A DNA stretch of 64,000 bases from Methanocella sp. PtaU1.Bin125 (lineage in GTDB: Archaea > Halobacteriota > Methanocellia > Methanocellales > Methanocellaceae): assembly GCA_002067315.1 (NCBI GenBank), contig MVRA01000185.1, positions 1 to 64,000 of the forward strand, given 5' to 3'. The position numbers were made by a program, and so were the translations under genes. Within the stretch, counting starts at the first letter, position 1, and each line of letters begins with the position of its first letter. The notes below the pieces were generated by a model that made no database searches, had not been told where the DNA came from, and worked only from the letters and a program-made list of their open reading frames with translations. Below, in pieces: positions 52,292 through 60,334 of this stretch.

Positions 52292-52798
52292 ATGACACAC
52301 CCGCTGCAGTCCTACTTTTACGACGTCAAGGACGGTCACATACCTGATCAGGTGGCGAAGGACGATATCACCGGGCTGGTGAACGACCCCGACCTCGTCC
52401 GGGACGTCTGCGCCTGTTTCCGCGACCGGAACAACCTCGACGCCACGTGTTACGCGATCGGGAAGGTGTACGACGTCGGCGGAGAAAGCTACGGATGCGT
52501 CTCTATCCTCTCGGAGGACGTGACCAACATCATCGGAGAACCGCTTGATGACGTTCAGGAACAGATCAACTTCATGCTGATCAACACGTACCTCGAGTTC
52601 CGGCGCGTCTGCAACGGCAGCGCGGAAATCTTCGATGCATGGGACGGATACGTGGACACCGTCATGTCCAAAAGCTTCCTGCCACTCTACGAGAACGGCA
52701 TACGTGCCCGGCTCATCTACAACGGCCGCATCCACGCGGCCCGGTTGCCCACCGTCGTCTTCGTCGTCTACCAGCAATACGATGCGCTATACAGGTAA
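52292..52798 (+). CDS. Protein of unknown function (168 aa)
   Basis: A soluble acidic protein. The ATG at 52292 (MTHPLQSYF) is preferred; ATG 52265 would add nine residues, and the open frame further 5' only shadows the TVP38 gene. It contains DVCACFRDRNNLDATCYAIG and a hydrophobic C-terminal strand PTVVFVVYQQYDALY. No family recognised. Confidence 0.55.
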   Translation: MTHPLQSYFYDVKDGHIPDQVAKDDITGLVNDPDLVRDVCACFRDRNNLDATCYAIGKVYDVGGESYGCVSILSEDVTNIIGEPLDDVQEQINFMLINTYLEFRRVCNGSAEIFDAWDGYVDTVMSKSFLPLYENGIRARLIYNGRIHAARLPTVVFVVYQQYDALYR

Positions 52799-52915
52799 TT
52801 ATGCCTGAAAAGAAAACAGAGGAAGTTGTCAGGTTGATCAGGCACTCAACACAAAGTTCACAGAGTCCCCGGAGTATAGCCTTTTTATGTAAGCAACGAC
52901 TATCTGTACTCGCTT

Positions 52916-53332
52916 ATGATTCCAGGTAAAGATTACGTAGGGCTTGGCGTGGGCGCGGTGATTGTCCGGGAAGGCAGGGTGCTGATGCTGCTGCGCTCGG
53001 ACGCCTGCCGGAATAACCGGGGCCTGTGGACTATCCCGGGCGGGATGGTAGAGGTATCCGAGGGACTGGAGGACGCCGTACGCCGGGAAGTGATGGAAGA
53101 GACGGGGCTGCGGGTACTCTCAGTCGCGTTCCTTTCGGTATCCGATCGCGTCTTTGACGGCGAGCACTGGGTCAGTATCCTGTATCGGTGCGAAACAGAA
53201 GGCGAGCCCGCGAACACAGAGCCGGAAAAGCACAGACAGATCGCGTGGCGGGGCCTTGATGACCTGCCGACCGGCATCACGCTGCCCAGCCGTGACGCCA
53301 TTGACGCTTACCGAATGACCCGGGGCCTGTAA
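52916..53332 (+). CDS. NUDIX hydrolase
   Basis: 138 residues with a complete Nudix box, GX5EX7REVXEEXG, at about residues 41-63 (GGMVEVSEGLEDAVRREV, then MEETGL), preceded by RGLWTIPGG. Hydrolyses a nucleoside diphosphate linked to another group; WxIPGG and the short length are like MutT/ADP-ribose-type enzymes, but the substrate is not readable. It is flanked by CACAGAG-type repeat remnants (52838-52880 and 53385-53430). Confidence 0.88.
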   Translation: MIPGKDYVGLGVGAVIVREGRVLMLLRSDACRNNRGLWTIPGGMVEVSEGLEDAVRREVMEETGLRVLSVAFLSVSDRVFDGEHWVSILYRCETEGEPANTEPEKHRQIAWRGLDDLPTGITLPSRDAIDAYRMTRGL

Positions 53333-53475
53333 GTGTATTGAGTCGCCGGGATATGCGGCGGGTGATATGGCCCGGATACCGACCCGTCCCAAGTGCCCCC
53401 CGTGCCCTCTATGGCCTTTGTGTTCGCTCATTTTTGTAATACGGGCTATATAATTGGGGCGATAACAGGCCTTAT

Positions 53476-54252
53476 ATGAAGTGGATGGCATTGGCGTGCA
53501 TCTTCCTGGTGCTCATGGTCGGCATCGGCGAAAAGACCACACATTTTTCCATTAAATACAGCGACTCAAAGGCGTTCACGCCGGGCACCGGGCGGGCGCT
53601 CGAGGACGCGTACCGGGCGGTGGACAGTACCCTGGGTAACCTGCCGAAGGCGATCAAGGTCGTGGTGGTCGACGGCGACGAGATGGATAACGTCGGCAAG
53701 CACGTGGAAGCGTTTTCGGCCTGGAACACGCAGTCGAGCACAATCGTGTTGCGGGGCGATACGCTGAAGGATAAAAAATCGCTCGGCGTCGTGGCCAAAC
53801 ACGAGATCTGCCATCTCGCGCTGAACGATATCCTGGAGAAGAAAGGCAAGAGCAATTACGCGTGGATGGAAGAAGGTATCTGCATGGTCGTCTCCAACGA
53901 GCCGCTCGACGATGTGAAGGTGGCGAAGTACATCACCTCCAATGGCTTCATGAGCCCGCAGGAGATCGCGAAGGCAATCGACTGTAAGGACTACGAAGTA
54001 TGTAAGAACGGCTACCTGCAATCGTTCAGCCTGTGTAAAAAAATCTCCCAGCGTTATGGCATGAGGACGCTCGTCGACGTCATCAAGTCACCGAACCCGG
54101 ACTTCGAGGTCGCGTTCAGGCAACTTACCGGCCAGGATTTCAAGCGGTTTTATAACGAGTGGAGAGCTTCGGTCGAAGCGGATGCGAGAGGTAAAGCGTC
54201 GCCTCGCAGCCTTACGATTCATGGATATTTGTGCCTGGACGAGGCCTGCTAG
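53476..54252 (+). CDS. Exported peptidase MA-like metallopeptidase
   Basis: 258 residues with an N-terminal hydrophobic segment (about 3-16). VAKHEICHLAL carries the HExxH zinc motif near residue 109, and AWMEEGICMVVSN supplies the third-ligand Glu about 22 residues on, in the W-x-E-G context of gluzincins (peptidase MA family). The C-terminal GQDFKRFYNEW helix also fits. It is probably outside the membrane; substrate unknown. It is followed 38 bp later by another gene in the same direction. Confidence 0.8.
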   Translation: MKWMALACIFLVLMVGIGEKTTHFSIKYSDSKAFTPGTGRALEDAYRAVDSTLGNLPKAIKVVVVDGDEMDNVGKHVEAFSAWNTQSSTIVLRGDTLKDKKSLGVVAKHEICHLALNDILEKKGKSNYAWMEEGICMVVSNEPLDDVKVAKYITSNGFMSPQEIAKAIDCKDYEVCKNGYLQSFSLCKKISQRYGMRTLVDVIKSPNPDFEVAFRQLTGQDFKRFYNEWRASVEADARGKASPRSLTIHGYLCLDEAC

Positions 54253-54290
54253 CTAGAAATATATAGCAGGCAGGCGTTGATGGTAGATGC

Positions 54291-54929
54291 ATGCTCAAGA
54301 TCGCCATACCTCACAGGATATACTCGGAAAATAAGGTGAAGATAAAAAACATCATAAAAAAGTACGGCATGTCCTGGGACAGCGGAAAGAACGGGTGGGT
54401 CAACGCGGCGACGGGCGACGGGGTCTACATAGACCGGGCCATCATGGACATGATCCTGAGCGACTCCTTTTCCGGGGATATGCCCATGACGATGTTCGTC
54501 GAATCCTCGAACACCGACTTCATCGGCGAGATCGGCGAAAAAACCCGGGCCATAGGCGGCACGGTCACCGAAGAGGCGGCCCCTGCGGGCATGCGGTCGG
54601 CGCCTCCGGTCACGCCGGCGCCGGTCAGGCCGCCAGCGCCTGTAAAGCCCGGAAAGGGGGACATATTCACCCGCCTGCAAATCCGCGACGCAGAAGGCTG
54701 CAACACGGCGGAGTTCACGGAAAAAGCGGCCGAAGACCTGAGGGACATCAACCGCCGGTGGGAGCGGCGGAAGGCGCAGATATTGCGGGAATACGAGCGC
54801 ATCGGCATGGACGAAAATGATATCGACCGGTTCCTGCACCGCGAAGAGATCGCGTTCCGGAAGTCCAACGCGTGCTGGGTGACCGGGGAATTCCCGTCGG
54901 CACAGGCCGGGAACGGCGAAGACCGGTAG
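54291..54929 (+). CDS. Protein of unknown function (212 aa)
   Basis: Three parts are visible: an N-terminal basic/aromatic segment (HRIYSENKVKIKNIIKKYG), a Pro/Val linker near residues 100-120 (PVTPAPVRPPAPVKPGK), and a charged helical C terminus (DINRRWERRKAQILREYERI). No signal peptide. No family recognised. It reads toward the 48-bp tandem array and ends 130 bp before it. Confidence 0.55.
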   Translation: MLKIAIPHRIYSENKVKIKNIIKKYGMSWDSGKNGWVNAATGDGVYIDRAIMDMILSDSFSGDMPMTMFVESSNTDFIGEIGEKTRAIGGTVTEEAAPAGMRSAPPVTPAPVRPPAPVKPGKGDIFTRLQIRDAEGCNTAEFTEKAAEDLRDINRRWERRKAQILREYERIGMDENDIDRFLHREEIAFRKSNACWVTGEFPSAQAGNGEDR

Positions 54930-55015
54930 GAAGTCTTCAACGTACACGTATTTTTAGACGATTCTCATGGAAACAATGGCGGCGAACGCCATTCGACAAT
55001 TTTAAGCCGCCAAAC

Positions 55016-55026
55016 CTCTATATAGT
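55016..55026 (+). promoter_or_regulatory. TATA box upstream of the 48-bp array
   Basis: CTCTATATAG at about 55016-55025 is a good archaeal TATA box. Initiation about 25 nt downstream would start just before the tandem array (first unit 55060), so the array would be transcribed as a leader ahead of the MC1 gene at 55347. Confidence 0.4.
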
Positions 55027-55059
55027 CCGTTCCGTCATATCTAAATCCGGCTATGAAAA

Positions 55060-55300
55060 GGACGTTTGCCATCTGGCGCCCCGGGCGGGCCGCTAATGGC
55101 AACCGTAAGGACGTTTGCCACCAGGCAACCCGGATGGGTACTAATGGCAACCGTAAGGACGTTTGCCACCAGGCAACCCGGATGGGTACTAATGGCAACC
55201 GTAAGGACGTTTGCCACCAGGCAACCCGGATGGGTACTAATGGCAACCATAAGGACGTTTGCCACCAGGCGCCCGGTACGGGCCGAGGACGGCAATCGTT
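55060..55300 (+). repeat. 48-bp direct tandem array, five units
   Basis: GGACGTTTGCCA recurs at 55060, 55109, 55157, 55205 and 55253. The three inner units are identical or nearly so over all 48 bp; the first and last diverge. Between units lies the inverted repeat TGGCAA-N12-TTGCCA (starts 55097, 55145, 55193, 55241), and inside each unit TTGCC-ACCA-GGCAA. There are no unique spacers, so it is not CRISPR. The period of 48 keeps reading frames open on both strands, which explains several open frames here; none is convincing. Confidence 0.85.
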
Positions 55301-55346
55301 AAATATCGAAGCGGCTTTAGAGTAAGTCCAAAGGAGGCCGATTGTT

Positions 55347-55718
55347 GTGGTAAGCACATCGAACGACACCGAATCCAGAGACAAGAAGAACTTTGGTCTC
55401 ATTAATGAGAACGGAGAGGAAGTGGGAACGTACAGTGGTGCCCAGCCCAGGGACGCGGCGCTTAAGGCCGCTAACAGGGGCGTAACGAACATCATTCTCC
55501 GGGAGAAGGGCACCAAGAAACTCCATTACTTCAAGGGCAAGAGGGAACTGGTCCCTGCCCCGGCCAACGCTCCGGAATGGATCAAGAAAGCGGCAGCCAG
55601 GAACCAGGGTAAGATCTTCAAGGCCAACGTGGAGAAGGCCGGCACGGCCAACCTCGAATACAGCGAGCTCGAGCGGAACCCGAAGTCGCTCTTCAAGGTG
55701 CCTGCCACCAAGAAATAA
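55347..55718 (+). CDS. MC1 family chromatin protein
   Basis: Monomeric architectural protein that binds and sharply bends DNA, a main chromatin component in Methanosarcina relatives. NFGLINENGEEVGTYSG, then AQPRDAALKAANRGVTNIIL, REKGTKKLHYFKG and the proline loop APANAPEWI match MC1 in order. At 123 residues it is about 30 longer than the classical form because of a C-terminal tail (ANLEYSELERNPKSLFKV). AAGGAGG lies 9 nt before the GTG start. The 48-bp array sits directly upstream. Confidence 0.9.
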   Translation: MVSTSNDTESRDKKNFGLINENGEEVGTYSGAQPRDAALKAANRGVTNIILREKGTKKLHYFKGKRELVPAPANAPEWIKKAAARNQGKIFKANVEKAGTANLEYSELERNPKSLFKVPATKK

Positions 55719-55733
55719 AGTCAAAAGCATTAA

Positions 55734-55759
55734 TTTTTCTTTTACTTTTTACTTTTTCA
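55734..55759 (+). terminator. T-run terminator after MC1
   Basis: TTTTTCTTTTACTTTTTACTTTTT just after the stop is a typical archaeal oligo-T termination region; no hairpin is needed. The next small gene has its own AT-rich promoter region at 55765-55805. Confidence 0.6.
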
Positions 55760-55818
55760 ATCATTATTTTGGCATATTTTTATATATCCATCGATATACT
55801 AGTGATTTAGTGATAGTT

Positions 55819-55986
55819 ATGGCAAGGAAAGAAGTAAAAGGTGAAATCAGCGTCCGAGAGGCAGGCAGACGTGGCGGCAACACCACGAAGGAACGGCACG
55901 GCCCCGAATTCTACCGTGACATCGGCCACAAGGGCGGCCAGAAGGTCCGGGAGCTCATCGAGCGCGGCAAATCGGCCGAGCGGTAA
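55819..55986 (+). CDS. KGG/Em-type small stress protein (55 aa)
   Basis: A very hydrophilic 55-residue protein with two copies of the glycine motif: EAGRRGGNTTKERHGPEFYR and DIGHKGGQKVRELIERG. This is the stress-induced KGG (Em/LEA group 1-like) pattern found in bacteria and archaea, linked to desiccation or general stress. The ATG is preceded by an AT-rich promoter stretch (TTTTTATATATCC, 55776-55788), consistent with a short or absent leader. Confidence 0.75.
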   Translation: MARKEVKGEISVREAGRRGGNTTKERHGPEFYRDIGHKGGQKVRELIERGKSAER

Positions 55987-56176
55987 CCTGCCTGGCGATC
56001 CGGTACCAGTACAAGTAAGCTTGACCGGGTTTTATTCGTCCCGGTTAAGCCGATAATTCATAATTTCTTTTTTCTCCATCTGCCTTGCATACTGCCATCT
56101 GTACATTACTGAGACTATTATAGTTTCATAAATGTAAATGCAAAATCTTATTAAGGATTAGAGCAAACTATTGGAT

Positions 56177-56279
56177 GTCCGGGGCTTACTTTAAAAGTAC
56201 CCCCATCGGTGAATTCCTTAACCCTATAATCATATTATCACCAATAATTTTAATTAAGCCCCGGACGCTCGTCGTTTTT
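56177..56279 (+). ncRNA. Candidate structured RNA: 12-bp stem hairpin plus T-run
   Basis: GTCCGGGGCTTA (56177-56188) pairs perfectly with TAAGCCCCGGAC (56255-56266). Inside, GGTGA (56208-56212) can pair with TCACC (56238-56242) around an AT-rich loop. GCTCGTCG and TTTTT (56275-56279) follow, like a terminator, and a TATA-like TTTCATAAATG lies at 56128-56138. It is 190 bp from the nearest upstream stop and 93 bp before the next open frame. It could be a small RNA, a leader, or a DNA palindrome; direction is not certain. Confidence 0.4.
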
Positions 56280-56371
56280 ACTATTCGATTCTCGTGTTTA
56301 CAGTAGGATGATCGTTACTTTCGCCGGGCTTTATCGATGAATACAATAATCGAGTCTTAAAAGTAAATCAT

Positions 56372-56572
56372 ATGCTAACACGATCATGTCACGACTGCCG
56401 TAACGGGCCGCTGTTCAGCCATGCGTTTCCGGACCGGCGGTGTACCGGCTTGCTCGCAGACAGGCCGGTTTCCGGTTTCACGCTGTCCTCCTGCTGGGAT
56501 TGCCCGGGCTGGCAGCCGCCAATACGGCAAGGGACGAATGATAAAAAACCGAGTGCAGGGAGGGAGAGTTGA
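56372..56572 (+). CDS. Possible Cys-rich small protein (66 aa)
   Basis: Contains two CXXC pairs (SCHDCRNG and SSCWDCPGW) that could bind a metal. Its last 18 nt run into the tRNA-Cys gene on the other strand, which argues against it or for a shorter 3' end. No Shine-Dalgarno sequence; an AT-rich run lies 20-30 nt upstream. Low certainty. Confidence 0.3.
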   Translation: MLTRSCHDCRNGPLFSHAFPDRRCTGLLADRPVSGFTLSSCWDCPGWQPPIRQGTNDKKPSAGRES

Positions 56573-56626
56573 ACTCCCAAAAAACAGATCTGCAGTCTGC
56601 CGCATTAGCCGCTCTGCCATCCCTGC
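56555..56626 (-). tRNA. tRNA-Cys (GCA)
   Basis: 72 nt on the minus strand. The acceptor stem GCAGGGA pairs with TCCCTGC, the D arm has AGCGGCTA, the anticodon arm is GCAGA-CT-GCA-GA-TCTGT with anticodon GCA, the variable loop is TTTTT, and the T arm is GGGAG-TTCAACT-CTCCC. All stems close. There is no encoded CCA and no intron. The base after the acceptor stem (discriminator 73) reads A, whereas tRNA-Cys normally has U. A T6 run follows at 56543-56548. Confidence 0.88.
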
Positions 56627-56933
56627 GTCTTCGTCTCACTCATTGTTTCACGAAGGCAACAAAATAGTACGCCTTTATGAAACATATAAGTTTCGGGTTA
56701 TATAGAGACTATTTAATATATTAACTTTACGAAAAATGGTACGCTGTGCGGGTAATTAATCAGCAACGTATATTTTACATGGCAGCGCAGATCGTTTTTC
56801 AGAAAATTTATTGCGCATGTCGCGGCCTTTGCGGACGTCGCATCTGGCGTCTGCTTCCATCATTTCTTACATAGCGGATACAGGACAATGCTTTTCTAGT
56901 CGGTCACGCCATAAATATTACCGGGGATAAAGA

Positions 56934-57758
56934 TTGGACTACGTCAGCATCTTTCTCGATGAGAAGCGGCTGTCTTCCAGCAAGGGTACGATACGGCAGT
57001 ACGACCAGGTGCTGCGGAGCTTCGTGAAATATACGGGCAAGCCGCCTGAGGCCGTGGCGAGACAGGACGTGATCAGGTACCTGAATCACCTCATGTTCGA
57101 AAGAAACCTTTCGAAAGCCACCGGGTCGAACGTCCTCAGCGTTTTAAAGTCATTTTACCGGTTCATGGTGGAAAACGGTAACGTAGAGTCCAATCCTACA
57201 CGCGGCATCAGCAGCATCAGGCTGGACAAAAAGGCCCCGGTGTACCTGACGATACAGGAGATGCGTGACCTGATCGATACAGCTGTCGACCGCCGGGACC
57301 AGATCATCGTCCGGATGCTCTATGCGACGGGCGTCCGCATTTCCGAGCTGCTCAACATCCGCAAGCGCGACATCGACTTCGAGCGGCGGACGATTAAAGT
57401 CTTCGGAAAAGGCGCAAAAGAGCGCATCGTGCTCATCTCGGACGAGATGGCCGAAGAGCTGGCACAGTACTGCGAGCAGGAGCGTCTCGGGAACGAGGGC
57501 AGGCTTTTCGACCTGACGCCCCGCACGGTGCAGCGGGACATTAAAGTCCTGGCCCGCCGTGCCGGGATTACGAAGAACGTCACGCCGCACAAGCTGAGGC
57601 ACAGCTTCGCCACCCACATGCTCCAGAACGGCGGCAACGTGGTGGCCATCCAGAAGCTCCTGGGGCACGCTTCGCTTAACACCACACAGATTTATACACA
57701 CTACAACGTCGACGATTTGAAGGAGATGTACGGGCGCACGCATCCGCTCGGACACTGA
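56934..57758 (+). CDS. xerA: Tyrosine recombinase XerA
   Basis: Archaeal Xer protein that resolves chromosome dimers at dif. The N-terminal SAM-like DNA-binding domain (SSSKGTIRQYDQVLRSFVKY) is followed by the catalytic residues Arg in ATGVRISELLN, Lys in the beta-hairpin, HKLRHSFATHM, LLGHASLNTTQIY and the nucleophile Tyr in QIYTHYN. The length of 274 is typical of XerA and shorter than integrases of mobile elements. The TTG start follows GGGATAAAGA. I found no dif-like site beside it. Confidence 0.88.
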   Translation: MDYVSIFLDEKRLSSSKGTIRQYDQVLRSFVKYTGKPPEAVARQDVIRYLNHLMFERNLSKATGSNVLSVLKSFYRFMVENGNVESNPTRGISSIRLDKKAPVYLTIQEMRDLIDTAVDRRDQIIVRMLYATGVRISELLNIRKRDIDFERRTIKVFGKGAKERIVLISDEMAEELAQYCEQERLGNEGRLFDLTPRTVQRDIKVLARRAGITKNVTPHKLRHSFATHMLQNGGNVVAIQKLLGHASLNTTQIYTHYNVDDLKEMYGRTHPLGH

Positions 57759-57866
57759 TCGCCGATTCGTGATGCCCGGGGCTGATGATTCCACATCAGA
57801 ATCGGCCTGTATCCGCTATTTTACATGCCTGATGTTATATTCGCATATTATTATTAATATACAGTA

Positions 57867-58448
57867 ATGTCACAGCCGTTTGCATATTCCGGCCAGTCAG
57901 GTATTCCTATGATCGAGATGACCTTGAACCAGTTCCAGTGCAAGCAATGCGGCAGCTGCTGTAAGTCGGACAGTATGATACCACTGACGCTCGACGACAT
58001 TTTCCGGATAGCCGATTTCCTCGACCTCGGGCCGGACGAGTTCATGTCCCGGTACTGTACCGAGGTCTCACACGGGAACAGCGTCCCGATGCCTTACCTG
58101 AAGCGCGAAAACGGCTGCCCGTTCCTGGACGACGGCCTTTGCTCCATCCATTTCGTCAAGCCGCTGCTCTGTAAGTACATGCCCTCGACCATGTTCGGCA
58201 GCCTGCAGTATTTACGCAGCAAGATGCCGCCGTCGTGCGCGATCCATCACATGAAATCACGGGTACAGGTCAACGACGACGACAGGATACGCGAGAAGTA
58301 CATGGTATCGATGATACTGACGTCCATTTACTACAGCATTCACAGCACGTTTATTTATGAGCAGGCGAAGCCCTACATTTACCGGATCCTGCTCATCAAC
58401 CGGAACCGCAACAGCCTCTTCAGGGACCAGTCGATGGTGACGACCTGA
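57867..58448 (+). CDS. YkgJ family cysteine cluster protein
   Basis: 193 residues. QCKQCGSCCKSD near the N terminus and later CPFLDDGLCSIHFVKPLLCK form the CxxCxxCC...C...C pattern of the YkgJ (UPF0153) family, which binds Fe-S or zinc. The remainder is helical. A TATA-like box (GTTATATTCG, 57833-57842) about 26-30 nt upstream supports a leaderless ATG at 57867; ATG 57909 is the alternative. Function unknown. Its stop abuts the convergent YgiQ gene. Confidence 0.8.
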   Translation: MSQPFAYSGQSGIPMIEMTLNQFQCKQCGSCCKSDSMIPLTLDDIFRIADFLDLGPDEFMSRYCTEVSHGNSVPMPYLKRENGCPFLDDGLCSIHFVKPLLCKYMPSTMFGSLQYLRSKMPPSCAIHHMKSRVQVNDDDRIREKYMVSMILTSIYYSIHSTFIYEQAKPYIYRILLINRNRNSLFRDQSMVTT

Positions 58449-60290
58449 TCAGCGCCTGCGAGGCTTACGCGCGGCGGCCCGGGAAGCAGACGCCGGCCGG
58501 ATAGGGGGGATCAGGCATTTCGCGCCATAACCGATCAGGTCTTTTCGCCCGGCTTTGATCAGCGCCGATCTGACCAGGTCATAGTTATCCGGGTTCTTGT
58601 ACTGGAGCAGCGCCCGCTGCATCCGCCGTTCCTCGACACTCCTGGGCACGTATACCTCCTGGCCCGTGTAAGGGTTATAGCCGGTATAGTACATACAGGT
58701 GGACAGGGTCGACGGCGTCGGGGTGAAGTCCTGTACCTGCTCCACGTAATAGCCCATGTCCCGGACGTATTCGGCCAGCTTCACGGCGTCTTCCAGCGTA
58801 CAGCCCGGGTGGCCCGCGATGAAATACGGGATGATGAACTGGTTCTTTCCGAGCTCGCGGTTGATCTCCCGGTATTTTTCCACGAACCGGTCGTAGGTCT
58901 CGATGGCCGGCTTGCACATGGCGTCCGTCACCGCCCGGGAAACGTGCTCCGGCGCCACCTTGAGCTGGCCGCTGATGTTGTTCTCGCAGATATGATAGAG
59001 ATATTCCTCGTCCTGCATGGCCAGGTCGTACCGGATGCCCGAGCCCACGAACACGTTCTTTACGCCCGGCACCCGGCTGACCGCGTCCAGCATGCGAATG
59101 AGCTCCGCGTGGTCCGTGTTCAGGTTCGGACAGGGCGCGGGATAGAGACAGAGCCGGTCCCGGCAGGCGCCCTGCGTCGCCTGCTTCGCGCAGCCGAGCA
59201 TGTACATGTCCGCCGTGGGGCCGCCGACGTCGGTGATCGTGCCCTTGAACCCGGGCATCTTCGTCAGCCGCGTCGCCTCGCGGACGATGGAGCCGGTGCT
59301 GCGGCTCTGGATAATCCGGCCCTGGTGGTTCGTTATGGCACAGAACGAGCAGCCCCCGAAACACCCGCGATGGCTGGTAATCGAGAACATGACGGTCTTC
59401 AGCCCGGGTATCTCCTGCCGGTAAGACGGATGCGGGCGCCTCGTGTAAGGCAGGTCATAGATCGCGTCCATCTCTGCCGTTGTAAGCGGATAGCACGGAG
59501 GGTTCTGGACAATGATCGTTTTCGGGTGGCGCTGGACCACTGTGCGGCCGTGGAACGGGTCCTGCTCTTCCGTATACATGCGGAAAGCCTCTGCGTAGGC
59601 GCGCCTGTCCGTCGACACGGTCGCGAAATCGGGCAGCTCGACGCAGCCCGTGAGCCCGGTGACGTCTCGAGTCTTATAGACCGTCCCCCGGACGTCCGTG
59701 ATAGCGCTGACGGGCACGCCTTCGCTCAGCTTCCGGACGATCTCGAGCACGGGCTTCTCCGCCATGCCATAGGCGATCAGGTCGGCCGGGGCGTCGGCCA
59801 GGATGGACTGCCGGACTCTGTCGTCCCAGTAATCGTACTGGGCGAAACGCCGCAGGCTGGCCTCGATGCCGCCGGTGACGATCGGTGTCTTCTTGAACGT
59901 CTCCCGTATCCGGTTGCAGTAGACGGTCACCGCGCGGTCAGGCCTTTTACGGGGCTCGCCGCCCGGGCTGTAATCGTCGCTGGAGCGCAGCCGTTTGTTG
60001 GCCGTGTAGTTATTGACCATCGAGTCGACGTTGCCCGACGAGACCAGGAAGCACAGCCGGGGCTCGCCCAGCGCCGCGAAAGCCTCCTTCGAAGTATAGT
60101 CCGGCTGGGCTATCATGCCGGCCCGGAACCCGGCGTCTTCCAGTACCCGGCCGATAATGGCCGCGCCGAACGAGGGGTGGTCCACGAAGGCGTCGCCGTT
60201 TACGATAATGACGTCGCAGGCGTCCCATCCGAGCCGATCAGTCTCGCGGCGGGACATCGGCAGAAACCGGCCCCGGGCAACATTATGCAT
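58449..60290 (-). CDS. YgiQ family radical SAM protein (UPF0313)
   Basis: 613 residues. The N-terminal B12-binding-like segment FLPMSRRETDRLGWDACDVI is followed by PIVTGGIEASLRR, the radical SAM motif CFGGCSFCAIT and QGRIIQSRSTGSI, plus downstream PGVKNVFVGSGIRYDL and the C-terminal UPF0313 domain (RALLQYKNPDNYDLV). The reaction is unknown. The convergent gene ends at the adjacent base. The Arg/Ala-rich C terminus (SRAAARKPRRR) is basic. Confidence 0.9.
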   Translation of the reverse strand: MHNVARGRFLPMSRRETDRLGWDACDVIIVNGDAFVDHPSFGAAIIGRVLEDAGFRAGMIAQPDYTSKEAFAALGEPRLCFLVSSGNVDSMVNNYTANKRLRSSDDYSPGGEPRKRPDRAVTVYCNRIRETFKKTPIVTGGIEASLRRFAQYDYWDDRVRQSILADAPADLIAYGMAEKPVLEIVRKLSEGVPVSAITDVRGTVYKTRDVTGLTGCVELPDFATVSTDRRAYAEAFRMYTEEQDPFHGRTVVQRHPKTIIVQNPPCYPLTTAEMDAIYDLPYTRRPHPSYRQEIPGLKTVMFSITSHRGCFGGCSFCAITNHQGRIIQSRSTGSIVREATRLTKMPGFKGTITDVGGPTADMYMLGCAKQATQGACRDRLCLYPAPCPNLNTDHAELIRMLDAVSRVPGVKNVFVGSGIRYDLAMQDEEYLYHICENNISGQLKVAPEHVSRAVTDAMCKPAIETYDRFVEKYREINRELGKNQFIIPYFIAGHPGCTLEDAVKLAEYVRDMGYYVEQVQDFTPTPSTLSTCMYYTGYNPYTGQEVYVPRSVEERRMQRALLQYKNPDNYDLVRSALIKAGRKDLIGYGAKCLIPPIRPASASRAAARKPRRR

Positions 60291-60334
60291 AGAGAATTAT
60301 GGGTGCGCCTTCATAGAAAAAAGTATTTGCACGG

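Noticed and set aside
55060-55300. Direct repeats that could be taken for a CRISPR array
   Set aside because: The whole 48-bp period repeats, with no unique spacers, and no cas gene is in the window.
55053-55325. A 90-codon open frame over the 48-bp array, with a TATA box at the right distance
   Set aside because: A 48-bp period is divisible by three, so frames stay open on both strands; 16-residue peptide repeats appear in several frames and none is favoured.
56555-57758. tRNA-Cys next to a tyrosine recombinase as an integrated element
   Set aside because: The recombinase lies on the 5' side of the tRNA, has the size and motifs of housekeeping XerA, and no duplicated tRNA 3' end was seen.
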